A DNA stretch of 64,000 nucleotides from Argentina anserina. Lineage: Eukaryota > Streptophyta > Magnoliopsida > Rosales > Rosaceae. Positions 36,546 to 48,429 of the stretch are shown piece by piece. The notes under the pieces were generated by a model. The model saw only the letters and a program-made list of their open reading frames with translations. It made no database searches and was not told the DNA's origin. The stretch lies in the NCBI RefSeq assembly GCF_933775445.1, contig NC_065875.1:19715555-19779554 (forward strand). The letters run 5' to 3'. Position 1 is the first letter of the stretch. Each line of letters opens with the position of its first letter. A program made the position numbers and the translations under genes.

Positions 36546-37070
36546 AGTGAGGTTCTATTTGCACTTCTTAAATGATGTTTGTACCTCCTCAATTTTTCTA
36601 TATGTGAAATACATATAAAGCCTAAACAAATATCAAATTTAACATTCTCATTTTCTCTCCCACCACCACTCAAATACTCGCTCATCTCCATTTTGCTTCT
36701 CATTCTTCCAATCCGTCTCCAAAAACACCTAAAATCTCCAAATCTACCGAAGCTCCCAAAATTTGTCAAATTCACGAAAACCTAACAATAAAGGTATAAT
36801 CTTTCTTGTCGCCGGGGACGTGATCATGGTTACCGGAAAAGTCAATGACCATCAGAGCTTTAATTGCAATGGGTGCATATTGAAATTTAACAAAAAATGA
36901 AGAATTAATTCAAATTGGGGAAAAATTAAAACCCTTGATGAAGAAGAAGAGGAAAAATCAATTGGGGAATATGAGAATATTATGATAAATAAGAGCATGT
37001 GTATTTAGTTATTTATAAACGTTAAAATTAATTAAGATGTATAAACAATAATATAAGAAGTGCAAATATA
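36546..37070. mobile_element. inverted-repeat MITE, weakly conserved
   Basis: Ends pair over about 50 bp: GAGGTTCTATTTGCACTTCTT on the left and, complemented, TATATTTGCACTTCTTAT on the right, with GTTTGTACCTCC against GTTTATACATC further in. The termini resemble those of the element at 57354-58008. No TSD fixed. Confidence 0.5.
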
Positions 37071-37744
37071 CAATTTATTTTTTGATTGGTGACTAAAGTA
37101 TATCAAAAATAAAACACCTCAAAAATAATCTTTATATAATTCATTAAAAACTGTAAACCTTATCAGAAGGAACAAGAAACCAGGAAGGCCTCATTATTCT
37201 CCCCGCAAATAATTCACGTGCTTGATCGCATATTTCCAATAATACCGATGCCGACCTCGCTGAACCCCGTACGGCCACCGAACCACCACCGTTCGATCAT
37301 CCACCGATCCGCGACTCGTCAGACAACCAACTAACCCGACCCCACACCCATTAATTCTCGCATCCGTAAAGTTAAGCCAGCTCAGTTCCCAAATCAAAAC
37401 AAAATCACAGATTGGGCAAGCGATTAAATAAAATTGCCAGATGTGACTGCCACCGCAGCTAAAAAGGTCACCAATGTTTCTAAAATATCTCAAGGGGCCC
37501 TCCCTAATTTGTGATATTTTCATAATAAGCCACAGTATTAAAATATCAGATAACGCTTTCCCCAAGATAGTAAGAGAGATTGCCTTCTCACTATTCTACT
37601 CTTCCCTTTTTCCTTTTTAGGCTCGCCAAAACAAAACAGAAAAATATCTCAAAGCCCACTCTCTCTTTTACTCAATTCTCAAGTGTTTTGGTTGACGCAG
37701 ATTTGAGAGTTTCCGACGCCGGCATCGGAGGTCGGAAGAGAGAG
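37071..37744 (+). promoter_or_regulatory. upstream region of the CONSTANS-like gene
   Basis: It holds the likely promoter and 5' UTR. The 60-bp stretch before the ATG is GC-richer. A minus-strand ORF (37194-37565) has no domain and ends just before the gene; it is treated as chance. No clear TATA box. Confidence 0.4.
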
Positions 37745-40118
37745 ATGGTGAGCTCGAAACCGGCGGCGAATGGAGAGAGTAGTACGCCGTGCGATTTCTG
37801 CAGCGAGCGGACGGCGGTGCTGTACTGTAAGGCGGACTCGGCGAAGCTGTGCTTGTTCTGCGACCAGCACGTGCACGGCGCCAACTCGCTGTCGAAGAAG
37901 CACGTGCGCTCTCAGATCTGCGAGAACTGCGCCTCCGAGCCCGTCGCCGTCCGCTGTTCCACAGACAACTTGGCCCTCTGCCACGACTGCGACTTCGACG
38001 CCCACGCCAGCTGCTCCGCCGCCCACCACCGTACCCCCGTCGAAGGCTTCAGCGGCTGTCCCACGCCTCTCAAGCTCGCCGAGCTCTGGGGCGTCGATCT
38101 ACACGAGGTTCCGGGTCGGGTCAACGACCCGGACCCGGGCCGCCACAACAGCTGGGGCGAGCTGGAGTCTTCCTGCTGGAACGGGCTGAACTTCCAGGAC
38201 CTGATCGTGCCGAGCAACAGAGGCGTGTACCGGAACTCCGGAGCTGCGGCGGAGGCTCCTCCTCCGGCGAAGAGGCAGGGCTCCGGGGGGAGCTTGGGGA
38301 AGCTTCAGAAGCAGCTGGTGGAGCTGCTCAAGAGGGACTTTGACGGCGGCGGCGGCGGAGAGAATCGGAGTAGCGATAATGGTTGGGAGGGAAATGATAA
38401 TGGTGATGAGAGTAATGCGGATGTGAATGTGAATGCGGAAGGGTTTGATGTGGAGAATGGAAGAGTGGATGGGGTGGATGTTGGTCCTGCCGCCGCCCTT
38501 TCGCAGCCGATGTTGCAGCAACAAGCGCCGTTCACGTCGATGCTAATGATGGCTGAAGGCATTGTAGACCGGGATATGCTTTGGGATGCCAATTCCCATG
38601 GCCACAACACTCAGAACACTCAAAGCACACAGGTAGCTTTTCGATTTTGTTCAGTTTGTTTATAAGTTACGATGAATTTCTATAGTCAATGCTGTAGTAA
38701 GGCTAGGACTGATGGTAGAAAGAGCAATTTCAGCCGAGCACAATTTGGTAATTATAAGATCTACACTAAGCGACCAAGTTTGAATCATCGTACAATTTTG
38801 TTGAAGACAATGTACATTGTCAATTCAGATAGTAGTAGGGAATGGATCTCATCATTTTTAGTGAATGATTCTCACCGGGTAATAGGTAGTATAGGCAATG
38901 CGATCCTCTATATGATACCTTTTGTCTGTGTAATACCATTTTTAGGGTTGGTGTAGTGGCATGTATAAGAGCTAACAAACATAGCTTATTGAGACTTGAT
39001 ACAGTTGTGTAGTAGTTAGGTCTCGTTTTTCTATTATCATTTTTTTTTTGTTTTACTCTTACAAATCCTCTAGTGTGAGAATGTATCATTTAGACTTCAG
39101 TCAGGTACCTATTCGGGTGCGGTCGTGATAATCATGCTAACTTGCTTTTGGCTTGCAGATATGGGATTTTAATCTAGGAAAGTTGAGGGATCATAATGAA
39201 ACAATTCCATTGGATGTTTCGTATGGTTCAGGTGGTTCAGGATTCATTATGCAAAATTTTAGTGAACTTCTGAAAGAAGCATCTTTGACTGATACCAAAG
39301 TGTTTGGAAATATGTACCAGATGAATTGCTCTATGGGACAGGAGGATATCAAATTCAGTGTAAGTCCCTTGACTGAACTTTTCTCTGTTCTTCATGTATT
39401 CAATTCTTTTTCCTATTATTTCTTCTCCCTTAAGCCTTGTATATACTATACAGCATCATATAACCTTTTCTCAAATTTAAGTATTCAGTTTGCTCATTCC
39501 AACTTGACACTTTGACAGTCTTCTGGTATCTGGTGGATGTTAATTTGGACTCAACAGTTCAATAACTAGCATTGATTCATAATCATCCTGCACACATCTT
39601 TTGGTGTCCATGGTTCTTGCATAGTGAAGGTTCAATTGATTAGCTTGACAATTTTATTTTTTAAATCTGAACATGCAGATCAACTCAATTAAACCAGCAG
39701 TGAGTCAGGGGCCAGCAACATCTGAGAGCAACAACATCTCTATTGGCCGGCCATCATCAGGGTCAGCTGTGGATGAAGACAAAGGCAACATTGCCACTAC
39801 GGAACAAGCTTTCCTTATAAGAAGTGATAGTCTGCGAACGGTAGGAACAAAAGCTGACATGGAGTTGCTTGCGCAAAACAGGGGTAATGCTATGCTGCGT
39901 TACAAAGAGAAGAAGAAAAACCGAAGGTTTGTGACGTCATTTTGTTTTCCCTTTTTTGTTTTCTCTATTGCTTCCACACCATCACCTTATAATGACTTTA
40001 CCATATTCTGAACAGATACGACAAGCACATAAGATACGAATCCAGGAAGGCAAGAGCTGATACTAGGAAGCGAGTCAAGGGTCGATTTGTTAAGGCCACT
40101 GAAGCCCCTGATGGTTAG
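37745..40118 (+). CDS. COL14: CONSTANS-like B-box zinc finger / CCT transcription factor (COL13/14/15 type)
   Basis: Four exons, 37745-38632, 39159-39359, 39679-39926 and 40016-40118, with GT-AG borders, give 479 residues. Two tandem B-boxes are complete: box 1 from C16 ([21 protein letters not shown]) and box 2 from C59 ([21 protein letters not shown]). The signature [10 protein letters not shown] follows. Exon 1 ends and exon 2 begins with TQ|IWDFNLG, as in COL14-type proteins. The CCT domain (about 433-475: [12 protein letters not shown], then [19 protein letters not shown]) is split by the last intron, as usual. A Gly/Asn/Asp-rich linker lies near 260-310. Such nuclear factors act in light and flowering control (family knowledge). 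The ATG at 37745 was preferred to an in-frame one at 37580 because family proteins start shortly before the first B-box. COL13 or COL15 remain possible. Confidence 0.92.
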
Positions 40119-40799
40119 ATCGTGTTGGGGTGGGCGGGCTATCTCCTACCTTGTTGTCTGTAAATATCTCTTTTACTTTCTATGCGAGGCAAATGTATAA
40201 ATTCTGCAGTATCTGTTTCATTAAAAGTCCATTGTTATTTGTTTCTTCTAGTTCTTTTCCCATCTATCTTCAGGTAGTCGGTTGTGAATATACACGAGGC
40301 CTCTAGCGTTCTGGAAATTAGCTTCTTCAGAGACCATTAACGCTTCCTAGCTTCAATATCGTTTTTTTTTAACAAGGAATATTAGACGTTAAAATCTTTT
40401 TCATTTCTGTTATTGTTCTAAAAAAACTATAATTCCTCGCAAGGTTTGAGAAGAGTCCATCGGAATCAATTTGATCCCCAGTTGACGGACTTCCTAATTT
40501 TATATAGGAGCCTTGTCTAGTGGAGTGGCGGCTATAATACACACGTCAGGACTATTCTACGTTAGATCATTTTGACTTCTATTCATCAAAATTTAACTTG
40601 ACTAAGAGTTTCCTCGCAGGCCAGGCACCTTCACTAAATCATTTCATTTTGATCACGAATTTAGCACCCAACAATGTGCCTTCACTGCCTCGTCTATATT
40701 ACAGCTACTTCATCTTCTACGCAAGTGAAGATGCATAACGAGTTGAGCTAGCTGTATTGTGACCATATTGTTGTGCAAGATGCATTTTCAAGTTTCGCT
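40119..40799. other. COL 3' UTR and upstream region of LRR copy A
   Basis: The stretch about 40385-40720 is repeated upstream of LRR copy B (42200-42480 plus 47881-47990), which shows that the duplication unit includes the promoter region. Confidence 0.65.
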
Positions 40800-42034
40800 A
40801 TGTGTATTCTGTTTGTGGCTGCAGCGGCCATTGCATCCGTCGACTGCAACTCGGAAGGTATGCAGACTGATTCAGTAACTTCAGCATCAGTACTGACCAT
40901 GATGCGTTTCATGTTAGTTGAATAGGTTGATTTGATAATTATGAACGGGATGCTCTCAATTCCTTGAAATCCCAATTGGCCGACTCTAACAATGTTCTCC
41001 AGAGCTGGGATCCGACGTTTTACAATCCATGTACCTGGTTACGTGTTACCTGCAACAGCCAAAACAGTGTTACAAGGCTGTAAGTGTTCTATCTACATTG
41101 ATCTGAGCTTGTTGGTAGATTTGTTTCACTACTAAGACCTGATTGGCATTTCTGTGTCCAAAGTTTGACAAAGATTATCTGTTTGTAATATGAAGAGACC
41201 TTGGCAATGCTGGACTTTCAGGACCTCTTGTTCCTGAGCTGGGAATGTTGATAAACCTTCAGTACTTGTAAGACCATAATTTCTCTTTTATTTTGAATCT
41301 TCCATGAGTAGAAATATGAATGCTCTATGCATATGAAGGCGTATATTAATCACTAACACTGCAGGGAGTTGTATGAGAACAATTTTTCTGGACCTATTCC
41401 ATCCGCCATTGGCCACTTGGATCAACTAGTCAGCTTAGACTTGTACAAGAATAAACTTTCCGGACCAATTCCACAAACTCTTCGACACTTGAGGTCCTTA
41501 AGGTTTCTGTAGGTATATAATCCTCATCATTTAAAGAGGATCAACAATTGCAATGAATATTGTGATCTATAGTGTGCAAAAACAACATTAAGTTTGCTAT
41601 TTTTGAACTCTGATAGTCTGTTATCTGGTCTCTATTGGCAGGAGGGTATTCCACAATAAATTAATCAGAGCTATCCCTTCATCTCTTGGAAATCTGAAAA
41701 ACTTAGAGATCCTGTAAGTTTGTGATAACCCTCTAAAGATTTTTATCAATCACATTGTTCTCTTACCGATCAGTCCATGCTTAATTTTCTAGGGAATTAA
41801 ACAGTATCAAGCTCACTGGTTTTATACCGATTGAGGTCATTGGACTCATTCGTTTTGGCAAGTTGGGAATTTTGTGAGTATACTTGTTCTAAATATGCTG
41901 CCTCTCATTTCCCAAGTTACCTCTTGATATATTCTACATATGTTTTTATTTTCTTAATCATATGGTTTATGTGCAATGCAGCGACGTCTTAAACAATCTG
42001 TTGGCAGGGACTGTACACCGCACCAATTCAACAG
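40800..42034 (+). pseudogene. LRR protein gene, copy A (probably inactive)
   Basis: Exon equivalents at 40800-40857, 40947-41079, 41196-41267, 41365-41508, 41642-41713, 41793-41873 and 41982-42034 match copy C in length and phase exactly from exon 2 on. Translation reads [47 protein letters not shown], then LRRs. Two defects: the ATG matching copy B is out of frame with the signal peptide (a later ATG at 40800 restores it), and the exon 2 acceptor is lost (GAAC|GGGATG where copy B has GAACAG|TGGATG). The nearest upstream AG, at 40925, would give an immediate stop. The final exon seen in copy C is not clear here. Related plant proteins are secreted LRR proteins similar to the ectodomain of SERK kinases. 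Confidence 0.78.
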
Positions 42035-42334
42035 GTACTCAAACAAGTTACTATTTTTGAAAACATGCTACACTTGCAGTCTTGCCAGTAATACTTTCTA
42101 GTTCATTGATTCACATGTTATATTCGAACGGTGGTTCTGCAAATAGCTGCTTACTAATTACTTTTTTGTTAATTGTCGTTTCTGTTAAGAAGAAGAAGGC
42201 TCCTGATTAGACGTTGAAATCTTTTTGAGTTCTGTTGTTCTAAAAACCTTTAATCTCACGAGGTTGAACTCTTCTCGAACCTTTCTCATCGAAAATAATT
42301 TGATCCTCAATTGATGGACTTCATAATTTTAGAT

Positions 42335-42335
<1 letters not shown>

Positions 42336-42367
<32 letters not shown>
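42336..42367. repeat. run of 32 G
   Basis: A single homopolymer of 32 G lies upstream of LRR copy B. Copy A has no such run at the matching place (about 40500-40515). Confidence 0.95.
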
Positions 42368-42369
<2 letters not shown>

Positions 42370-43506
42370 GCTGCCTAGTGGAGTGGCAATTCACAAGTCA
42401 GAACTATTCTACATTAGATCAATTTGACTTCTATGATCACGAATAAAATGGTCAACAATGTGCCTTGTCTATAAGTTCCCTGTAAATAAAAGGTAAAATT
42501 ACCAAAATACACTTAAAATTTGGCTGAAATTGTCAATTTTGCACCCTGAACTTGCATTTGAGTCAATTTACCTCCTAAACTTAATAAAAATTGCCGATTT
42601 GTATCAAATCTTTTAAATGTAACTGTTTTATCCAATTTTGTGTCACATGTAATGCACATAAGGGGTAATGTTGTCATTTTTATTTATATTTTTCTTAAAA
42701 ATATTCTTTAAAATGAGAATTATTTTTTTAATTAAATTATTTATTTACATATTTTTTCTGCATATTTAACCATACTTTGAATTATATATTCAACATACTC
42801 ACTCGTTCAAATATAGGGTGTTATGTATATATATATTTTTATATGTACACATTTCTTTTTAATTTTCTATGTATTTAATTATATTTTTATAATATCTTTT
42901 AACATACCATATCACGTAAAATAATAAATATATAAATCAATAACATGTTTTGAAAAAAAATAAAGAAACATAGTAATTAATGTTCTTCTTAAGTAATTTT
43001 TTTAAAATTTATTTCATTATTAAATATGAATAAATATATAATAACAATACTGCTCCTCAAATGCATGACATGTTACTTAAAATTGGATGAAAAACATTAA
43101 ATTTAACGAATTAGGTGTAAATTGATAGAGCGTTAATTAAAACGTTTATAATAAACCCTGTTAAATGTCATCGTTAGTATAGAATAAGCATAGATCGTTC
43201 AGTCCGGGGAATTGAAGGGAACTCTAAATTTTTAGTGTTAACAAATAATTGGGGGGGGTTTGAGGTTGATTATTAACCACTAATGAAAATAAATCCTAAA
43301 TTACTATTTAAATGATCGACTTCTCTTTAAAAAATTTAAACCAAATTTACCATTACACCACATAATTACATGTTCGAATCTATCATGCATTCTACTTCGA
43401 CCAATTACATACTTTTTAGACACCAATACAATTAGAGCCTTATGGGATCATCTAATCATGCAAGATTTCAATTAACATTTAGATTGACTTAGGGCCTAAT
43501 CTAAAT

Positions 43507-46500
43507 TTGCATGCAATCGAATTCAATAACACTTAGAGTAGAAATCAAACAAGATTACATTTAACCACCAAATCTTTGTTGGAGACATGTTTCATGTGTG
43601 GCGTCACCCACCATGGTTTTACATGCAAATTTCCAGAATTGTTACCACTTTTAATCAACACAAACCGAACCTACTTAGAGCATGATTCGATTTGTGTCAA
43701 TATGGTTTATGAATCTAGCACTCAAACACAATCTTAGGGACTACATCCAAGCACTAAATTCATATGCACATATCTGAAAATTATCTAAAAGTATGGGAAA
43801 GATGATTAGAACACAACAATAGAAATACAAACTCATTAATTATAGGAAACCATCAATTCGACAAAGAACCAAAATCCAATAAAACAAGAGTTAAGTTCGC
43901 CATCGGTACCCAAACTATTGTGGCAAGGTCAATGTAGTACCCCAACTATGAGTTGTACCAATGTAGTACCCAAACTTGTAATTCGCTATCAACGAAGGGT
44001 TTGAGCTCAATTTCTGTTATGGCTCCGTTATCTCAGTCACATGTCTTACACGTGACCACAAAAAAAATTCAACAACGGTACCCAAACTCTTGTGGCAAGA
44101 TCAATGTAGTACCCAAACTCTGAGTTGTACCAATGTAGTACCCAAACTCGTTTTTCTCTATCAACGAGGGGTCTGAAGCCAATTTCTATCACAATTTTCT
44201 CTTCTAGGTCATGTATCATAACTTCTTGTCTTTTCTCATTTTCTTCTCATTCTCCTTCACTCTCATTCCTTCTACACTGTATTTCTGAGCTCAGATTTCG
44301 AGGCAAAGCAACACTACGGGTTGTGTTTCTTCCAAACTCTTCAATCACGATGACGACTTCTTCCAGCTCCGCCTTGAGCCACAACATAGTCTCCCTCACA
44401 TCCTCTACCTACGACCGTCTCTCCCTCCACTTACGAAATTCGAGGCATGTAAAGCGGTGTGGTCGGCGGTCGAGAATCTCAGAGTTAAGGTATGCAATCA
44501 TGACGTGTCGATGGATCGGGGGTTCCAAAGAGAGGTGGAGGAGCTCGAAGATGGTGTTGGTGGTGAAGGAGGAGGCGGTGGGGATGAGAGGAGGTGGAAC
44601 TCCTTGATGCCACACTCTAGTGGTGAGGTGTCCGGAGCATAATGAGAATGAGTTGGTATTTTACCCAATTTGTAAGTTGTTTCTTCATTATATATATTTA
44701 CTGTAAGAGTTTCTTATTTAGGACATTTTATCCACATATAGTTATTTAGGTAAATACCCTTTTTATGTTGATCCATAAGACGAAACCGTCATGTAAATTG
44801 GCCTCAGACCCCTTATTGATAGCGAAAAACGAGTTTGGGTACTACATTGGTACAACTCAGAGTTTGGGTACTACATTGATCTTGCCACAAGAGTTTGGGT
44901 ACCGCTGTTGAATTTTTTTTGTGGTCACGTGCAAGACATGTGACTGAGATAACGGAGCCGTAACAGAAATTGGGCTCAGACCCTTCGTTGATAGCGAATT
45001 ACAAGTTTGGATACTACATTGGTACAACTCAGAGTTGGGGTACTACATTGACCTTGTCACAATAGTTTGGGTACCGATGGTGAACTTTTTTCATAAAACA
45101 ATCTGAAAATTTCGATTCTTAATACAAAAAATAATCTCACACAAACATCATACTACAATCTTCATAGACAAAGTATTGTAGAAAATCAAAAACGAACAAA
45201 CTCATGAAGAAGAGTTGCGAGAATCACATGTTGTAGGAACCTTGGAGGTGTGTCTTCAATAGTGATTTCGGTGGAGATGGAATTTGTATATGGCGGAGAA
45301 TGGCTTGCGTTTTGGTGAAGGATGTTTGATGTAGTATTTTGATAGAGTTTTGGCTCTTGAATGCAAATAAGAAGTGATGATTTTTCTTTGTGAATGATGT
45401 GCTATTTATAGAAGAGTTTTGACTCTTTGAATATTATAGCTTAGACTTTTTCTCCTCAATTTCTTTCACTTATTTTTGTCATTGGTGGGTGCAATCTCCT
45501 TTAATAAATTCTTTTTTTTATTTTTTTTGGTGTCTCCTTCTTTCTCTTTTGCATTATGTATTTTTATTCTCTTTTTTTTTCTTTCTCCTCAAATTCTTTC
45601 ACTTATTTTTGTCATTGGTGGGTGCAATCTCCTTTGATAAATTCTTTCTTTTTCTCCTTTGTAGGTGTCTCATTCTTTCTCTTTTGCATTATCTCTTTTT
45701 ATTCTCTTCCTTTATCTTTCTCTCTTTTACTTTTACTTATTTTTGTCATTGGTGGGTGCAATCTCCTTTGATAAATTCATTCTTTTTCTCTTTTCTAGGT
45801 GTCTCATTCTTTCTTTATTTTCCTCATTTACTTGACTATTTCTCTATTTTTTTCCTTCATTGTACAATCTGAAAAAAATAAAATAAAAATAAAAGATAAG
45901 ATGATTCATATAAAAAGATCAAGTAAATTACTAGAATAAGAGAGTAAGATTAGGAAAGTTACGGAATAAAAATTTAAGTTCAAGTAAGATTTTCCCAAAT
46001 GGTACATTTTATAGTCTAAAAAGGATTCCTAATGCAAATATGATTCTCAAAATATCGTCAATGCGACCAAAACGTAGAAAAGATGAAGACTCCTAATTCA
46101 ACTAGGTTTTCTAGTCCTACAAGGATTCCTACTCAAACTAGGACTCTAGATCAATTCTGCGTTTTTTAACTCATGTAAGCACAAAAATGCATCCAATACC
46201 GCCCAAGACTCTTACTACGACTCAATGACTCAATAGTACAACAATAAGGGCTGAGCAAAGTACAAATGGAGTTAAAAACATGTTAAGAACGTCGCAGAAA
46301 GTGCTCATATTAATTTGCATGCAATCGAATTCAATAACACTTAGAGTAGAAATCAAACAAGATTACATTTAAGCACCAAATCTCTGTTGGAGACATGTTT
46401 CATGTATGACGCCACCCACACTGGTTTCACATGCAAATTTCCATAATTTTTACCACTTTAATCAACATAAACTGAACCTAGTTAGGACATGATTCGATTT

Positions 46501-47765
46501 GTGTCAATATGGTTGATGAATCTAGCACTCAAACACAATCTTAGGGACTGCATCCAAGCACTAAATTCATATGCACATATGAAAATTATCTAAAAATATG
46601 AGAAAGATGATTAGAACACAACAATAGAAATACAATCTCAATAATTATAGTAAACCATCAATTCGGCAAAGAACCAAAAATCTAATAGATTAATCTGAAA
46701 ATTTTGATTCTTAATACAAAATAATAATCCCACACAAACATCATACTACAATCTTCATAGACAAAGTATTGTAAAAATTTAAAAACTAACAAAGCCATGG
46801 AGATGAGTTGTGAGAATCACACGTTGTAGGAACCTTAGAGGTGTGTCTTCAATGGTGATTTCGGTGGAGATGAAATTGGTATATGGGGGAGAACGGCTTG
46901 CTGTTTTGGTGAATGATGTTTGAGGTAGTATTTTGGCAAAGGTTTGACTTTTTAATGCAAAGGAAAAGTGATATTATTTGAGAGGTGAAGCCATGTATAT
47001 ATAGAGGAAAGAGGGAGGGTAGGCTTGCACAGTTTGAACTTTGATGTTGCCTCTTTCTTCCTATTATAATTCTATGCTTTAATCCCTTAAATCATGTCAT
47101 GTTTTATTCCCTAAATCATGTCTTGTTTTATTCTCTAAATCATGTCATGTTTTATTCCCTAAATCATGTCATGTTTTATTCATTTAATGATCATCTTCTA
47201 GCTTTTAGGTTGCATATGCATGGCTCAATCTCTCTTCTTTTCACTTAATTAATCTTCACATTTATTTCTTCATTCTTCTTTTCTTCTTCCCACGGCAAGG
47301 ACTTCATCTCTTAATTCTCTCCACTTTTTTATCTCTTCTATTTAATTGTTGCATGACTTGTTGATGATAGGACTCCATGTGCATGGCTTCTCCTTATTTT
47401 CCTCTAGTATTATCTCTTAAATCCAATCCGAAAATAAGAAAATAAAATCATAAGTAAGAGATAATTAGTTTCGAAACCTAACAAGGATTCCTAGTGCAAG
47501 AAGGACTCTCAAAATATCGCCAATGCGACCAAAACGTAGAAAGATGAAGACTCATAAACCAACTAGGTTTCCAATTCCTATAAGGATTCCTACTCAAACT
47601 ATGACTTAAGACCAATTCTGCGTTTTAAACTCATGTAAGCAAAAAAATGCATCTAATACCACCCAATACTCTTACTACGACTCAATGACTCAATAATATA
47701 ACAATAAGGGCTAAGAAAAGTACAAATGGAGGTAAAAACATGTTAAGAACGTCGCACAAAGTGCT
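43507..47765. repeat. tandem direct duplication of about 1.45 kb inside the Mutator-like element
   Basis: Unit 1 (about 43507-46312) and unit 2 (46313-47765) begin alike (ATTTGCATGCAATCGAATTC) and end alike (AAGAACGTCGCA at 46287 and 47746). Unit 1 is longer because of the nested element at 43888-45092 and T-rich expansion at 45480-45870. The T-rich part has three copies of a CATTGGTGGGTGCAATCTCC block (about 45480, 45614, 45746). No protein recognised. Confidence 0.78.
43888..45092. mobile_element. nested Mutator-type MITE with duplicated TIR units
   Basis: Flanked by exact 9-bp duplications ATAAAACAA (43879-43887 and 45093-45101). The left end is GAGTTAAGTTCGCCATCGG; the right, complemented, is GAAAAAAGTTCACCATCGG. 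Each arm has two successive copies of a GTACCCAAACT/CAATGTAGTACC module (43900-44050 and 44075-44200, mirrored at 44790-44915 and 44940-45085). The middle (about 44200-44640) is GC-richer with an open frame of unknown origin (44125-44607), perhaps a captured gene piece. Confidence 0.88.
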
Positions 47766-47992
47766 CCTATCACAAATCGGCAATTTTTATAAGTTTAGGA
47801 GGTTAATTGAATCAAATGTAAGTTCTGGGTGCAAACTAACAATTATGGCCAAATTTAGGGTGTAAATTGACATTTTTACCTAAATGAAAAGCTACTTCAT
47901 CTTCTATGCAAGTGTGCATCTCAGTTTCTCTACTAAGAGTAACGAGTTGAGCATAGCTGTATTCTGATCATATTGTTGTGCAAGACGCCAAG

Positions 47993-48185
47993 ATGCATTC
48001 TCGAGTTTTGCTAGGTCTTTTGTTTGTGGCTGCAATGGTCATTGCATCTGTCGATTGCAACTCGGAAGGTTTGCAAACTATTTTGGTAACTTCAGCATTG
48101 GTACTGATAAGATTGCGGTCTTTGTTGGTTGAACAATATGTTGATTTGGTAAATCTTGAACAGTGGATGCTCTTACACGAAGTTC
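47993..48185 (+). pseudogene. LRR protein gene, copy B (truncated after the start of exon 2)
   Basis: Exon 1 (47993-48068) encodes a good signal peptide MHSRVLLGLLFVAAMVIASV followed by DCNSE, with donor GAAG|GTTTGC. Exon 2 starts at 48164 after GAACAG and reads as far as DALTR before similarity to copies A and C stops near 48185. No LRR exon follows; LINE-like and other sequence takes over. It cannot make an LRR protein. It serves as the reference for the defects in copy A. Confidence 0.8.
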
Positions 48186-48429
48186 AGGATTCTACATCCC
48201 CAAAAACCTAAATAATGATAACTGCACATCTCGGATGACGAGTAATAAATTACCATGGATGAATTTAGAGGTTACTCTAAACCCATATACAAAGTGAATA
48301 GATCGACAATTAGACATTATCAAGATCCAGAACTTAGTTTGTGATATAATCTTGGCCACCTTGTATACTTTTACGTATCTTGAAATATCTACACTAAGCA
48401 CGAGAAACTTCCTAGTCAAGCAAGGTGGT
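48186..48429. other. short intergenic stretch, no gene
   Basis: AT-rich DNA between the truncated LRR copy B and the LINE-like element. Nothing recognised. Confidence 0.5.

Larger units (their letters stand above)
42492..47880. mobile_element. Mutator-like element (5.4 kb) just upstream of LRR copy B
   Basis: Inverted ends of about 115 bp: the left begins GGTAAAATTACC and runs to about 42605; the right (about 47765-47880) ends GACATTTTTACC, and matching inner words are AATTTGGC, TTTGCACCC and TTGCCGATTTG. Flanking 9-mers TAAATAAAA (42483-42491) and TAAATGAAA (47881-47889) agree at 8 of 9, the Mutator signature. LRR copy B upstream sequence continues on either side, so the insertion split that promoter. 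No transposase was seen. The interior contains a tandem duplication and a nested element. Confidence 0.85.

Noticed and set aside
37580..37744. Upstream in-frame extension of the COL frame starting at 37580
   Set aside because: The extra 55 residues have no match to the family, and the sequence is A/T-rich leader with a better-placed ATG at 37745.
37672..38610. Long antisense and other-frame ORFs over COL exon 1
   Set aside because: Shadows of a GC-rich coding exon.
44125..44607. 160-codon ORF inside the nested Mutator-type element
   Set aside because: It runs through the TIR module into the core and has no recognised domain. Kept only as a hint of a captured fragment.
45489..45872. Phe/Ser/Leu-rich ORFs resembling membrane proteins
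   Set aside because: Encoded by a T-rich repetitive tract with repeated CATTGGTGGGTGCAATC blocks. Composition, not selection, explains the hydrophobicity.
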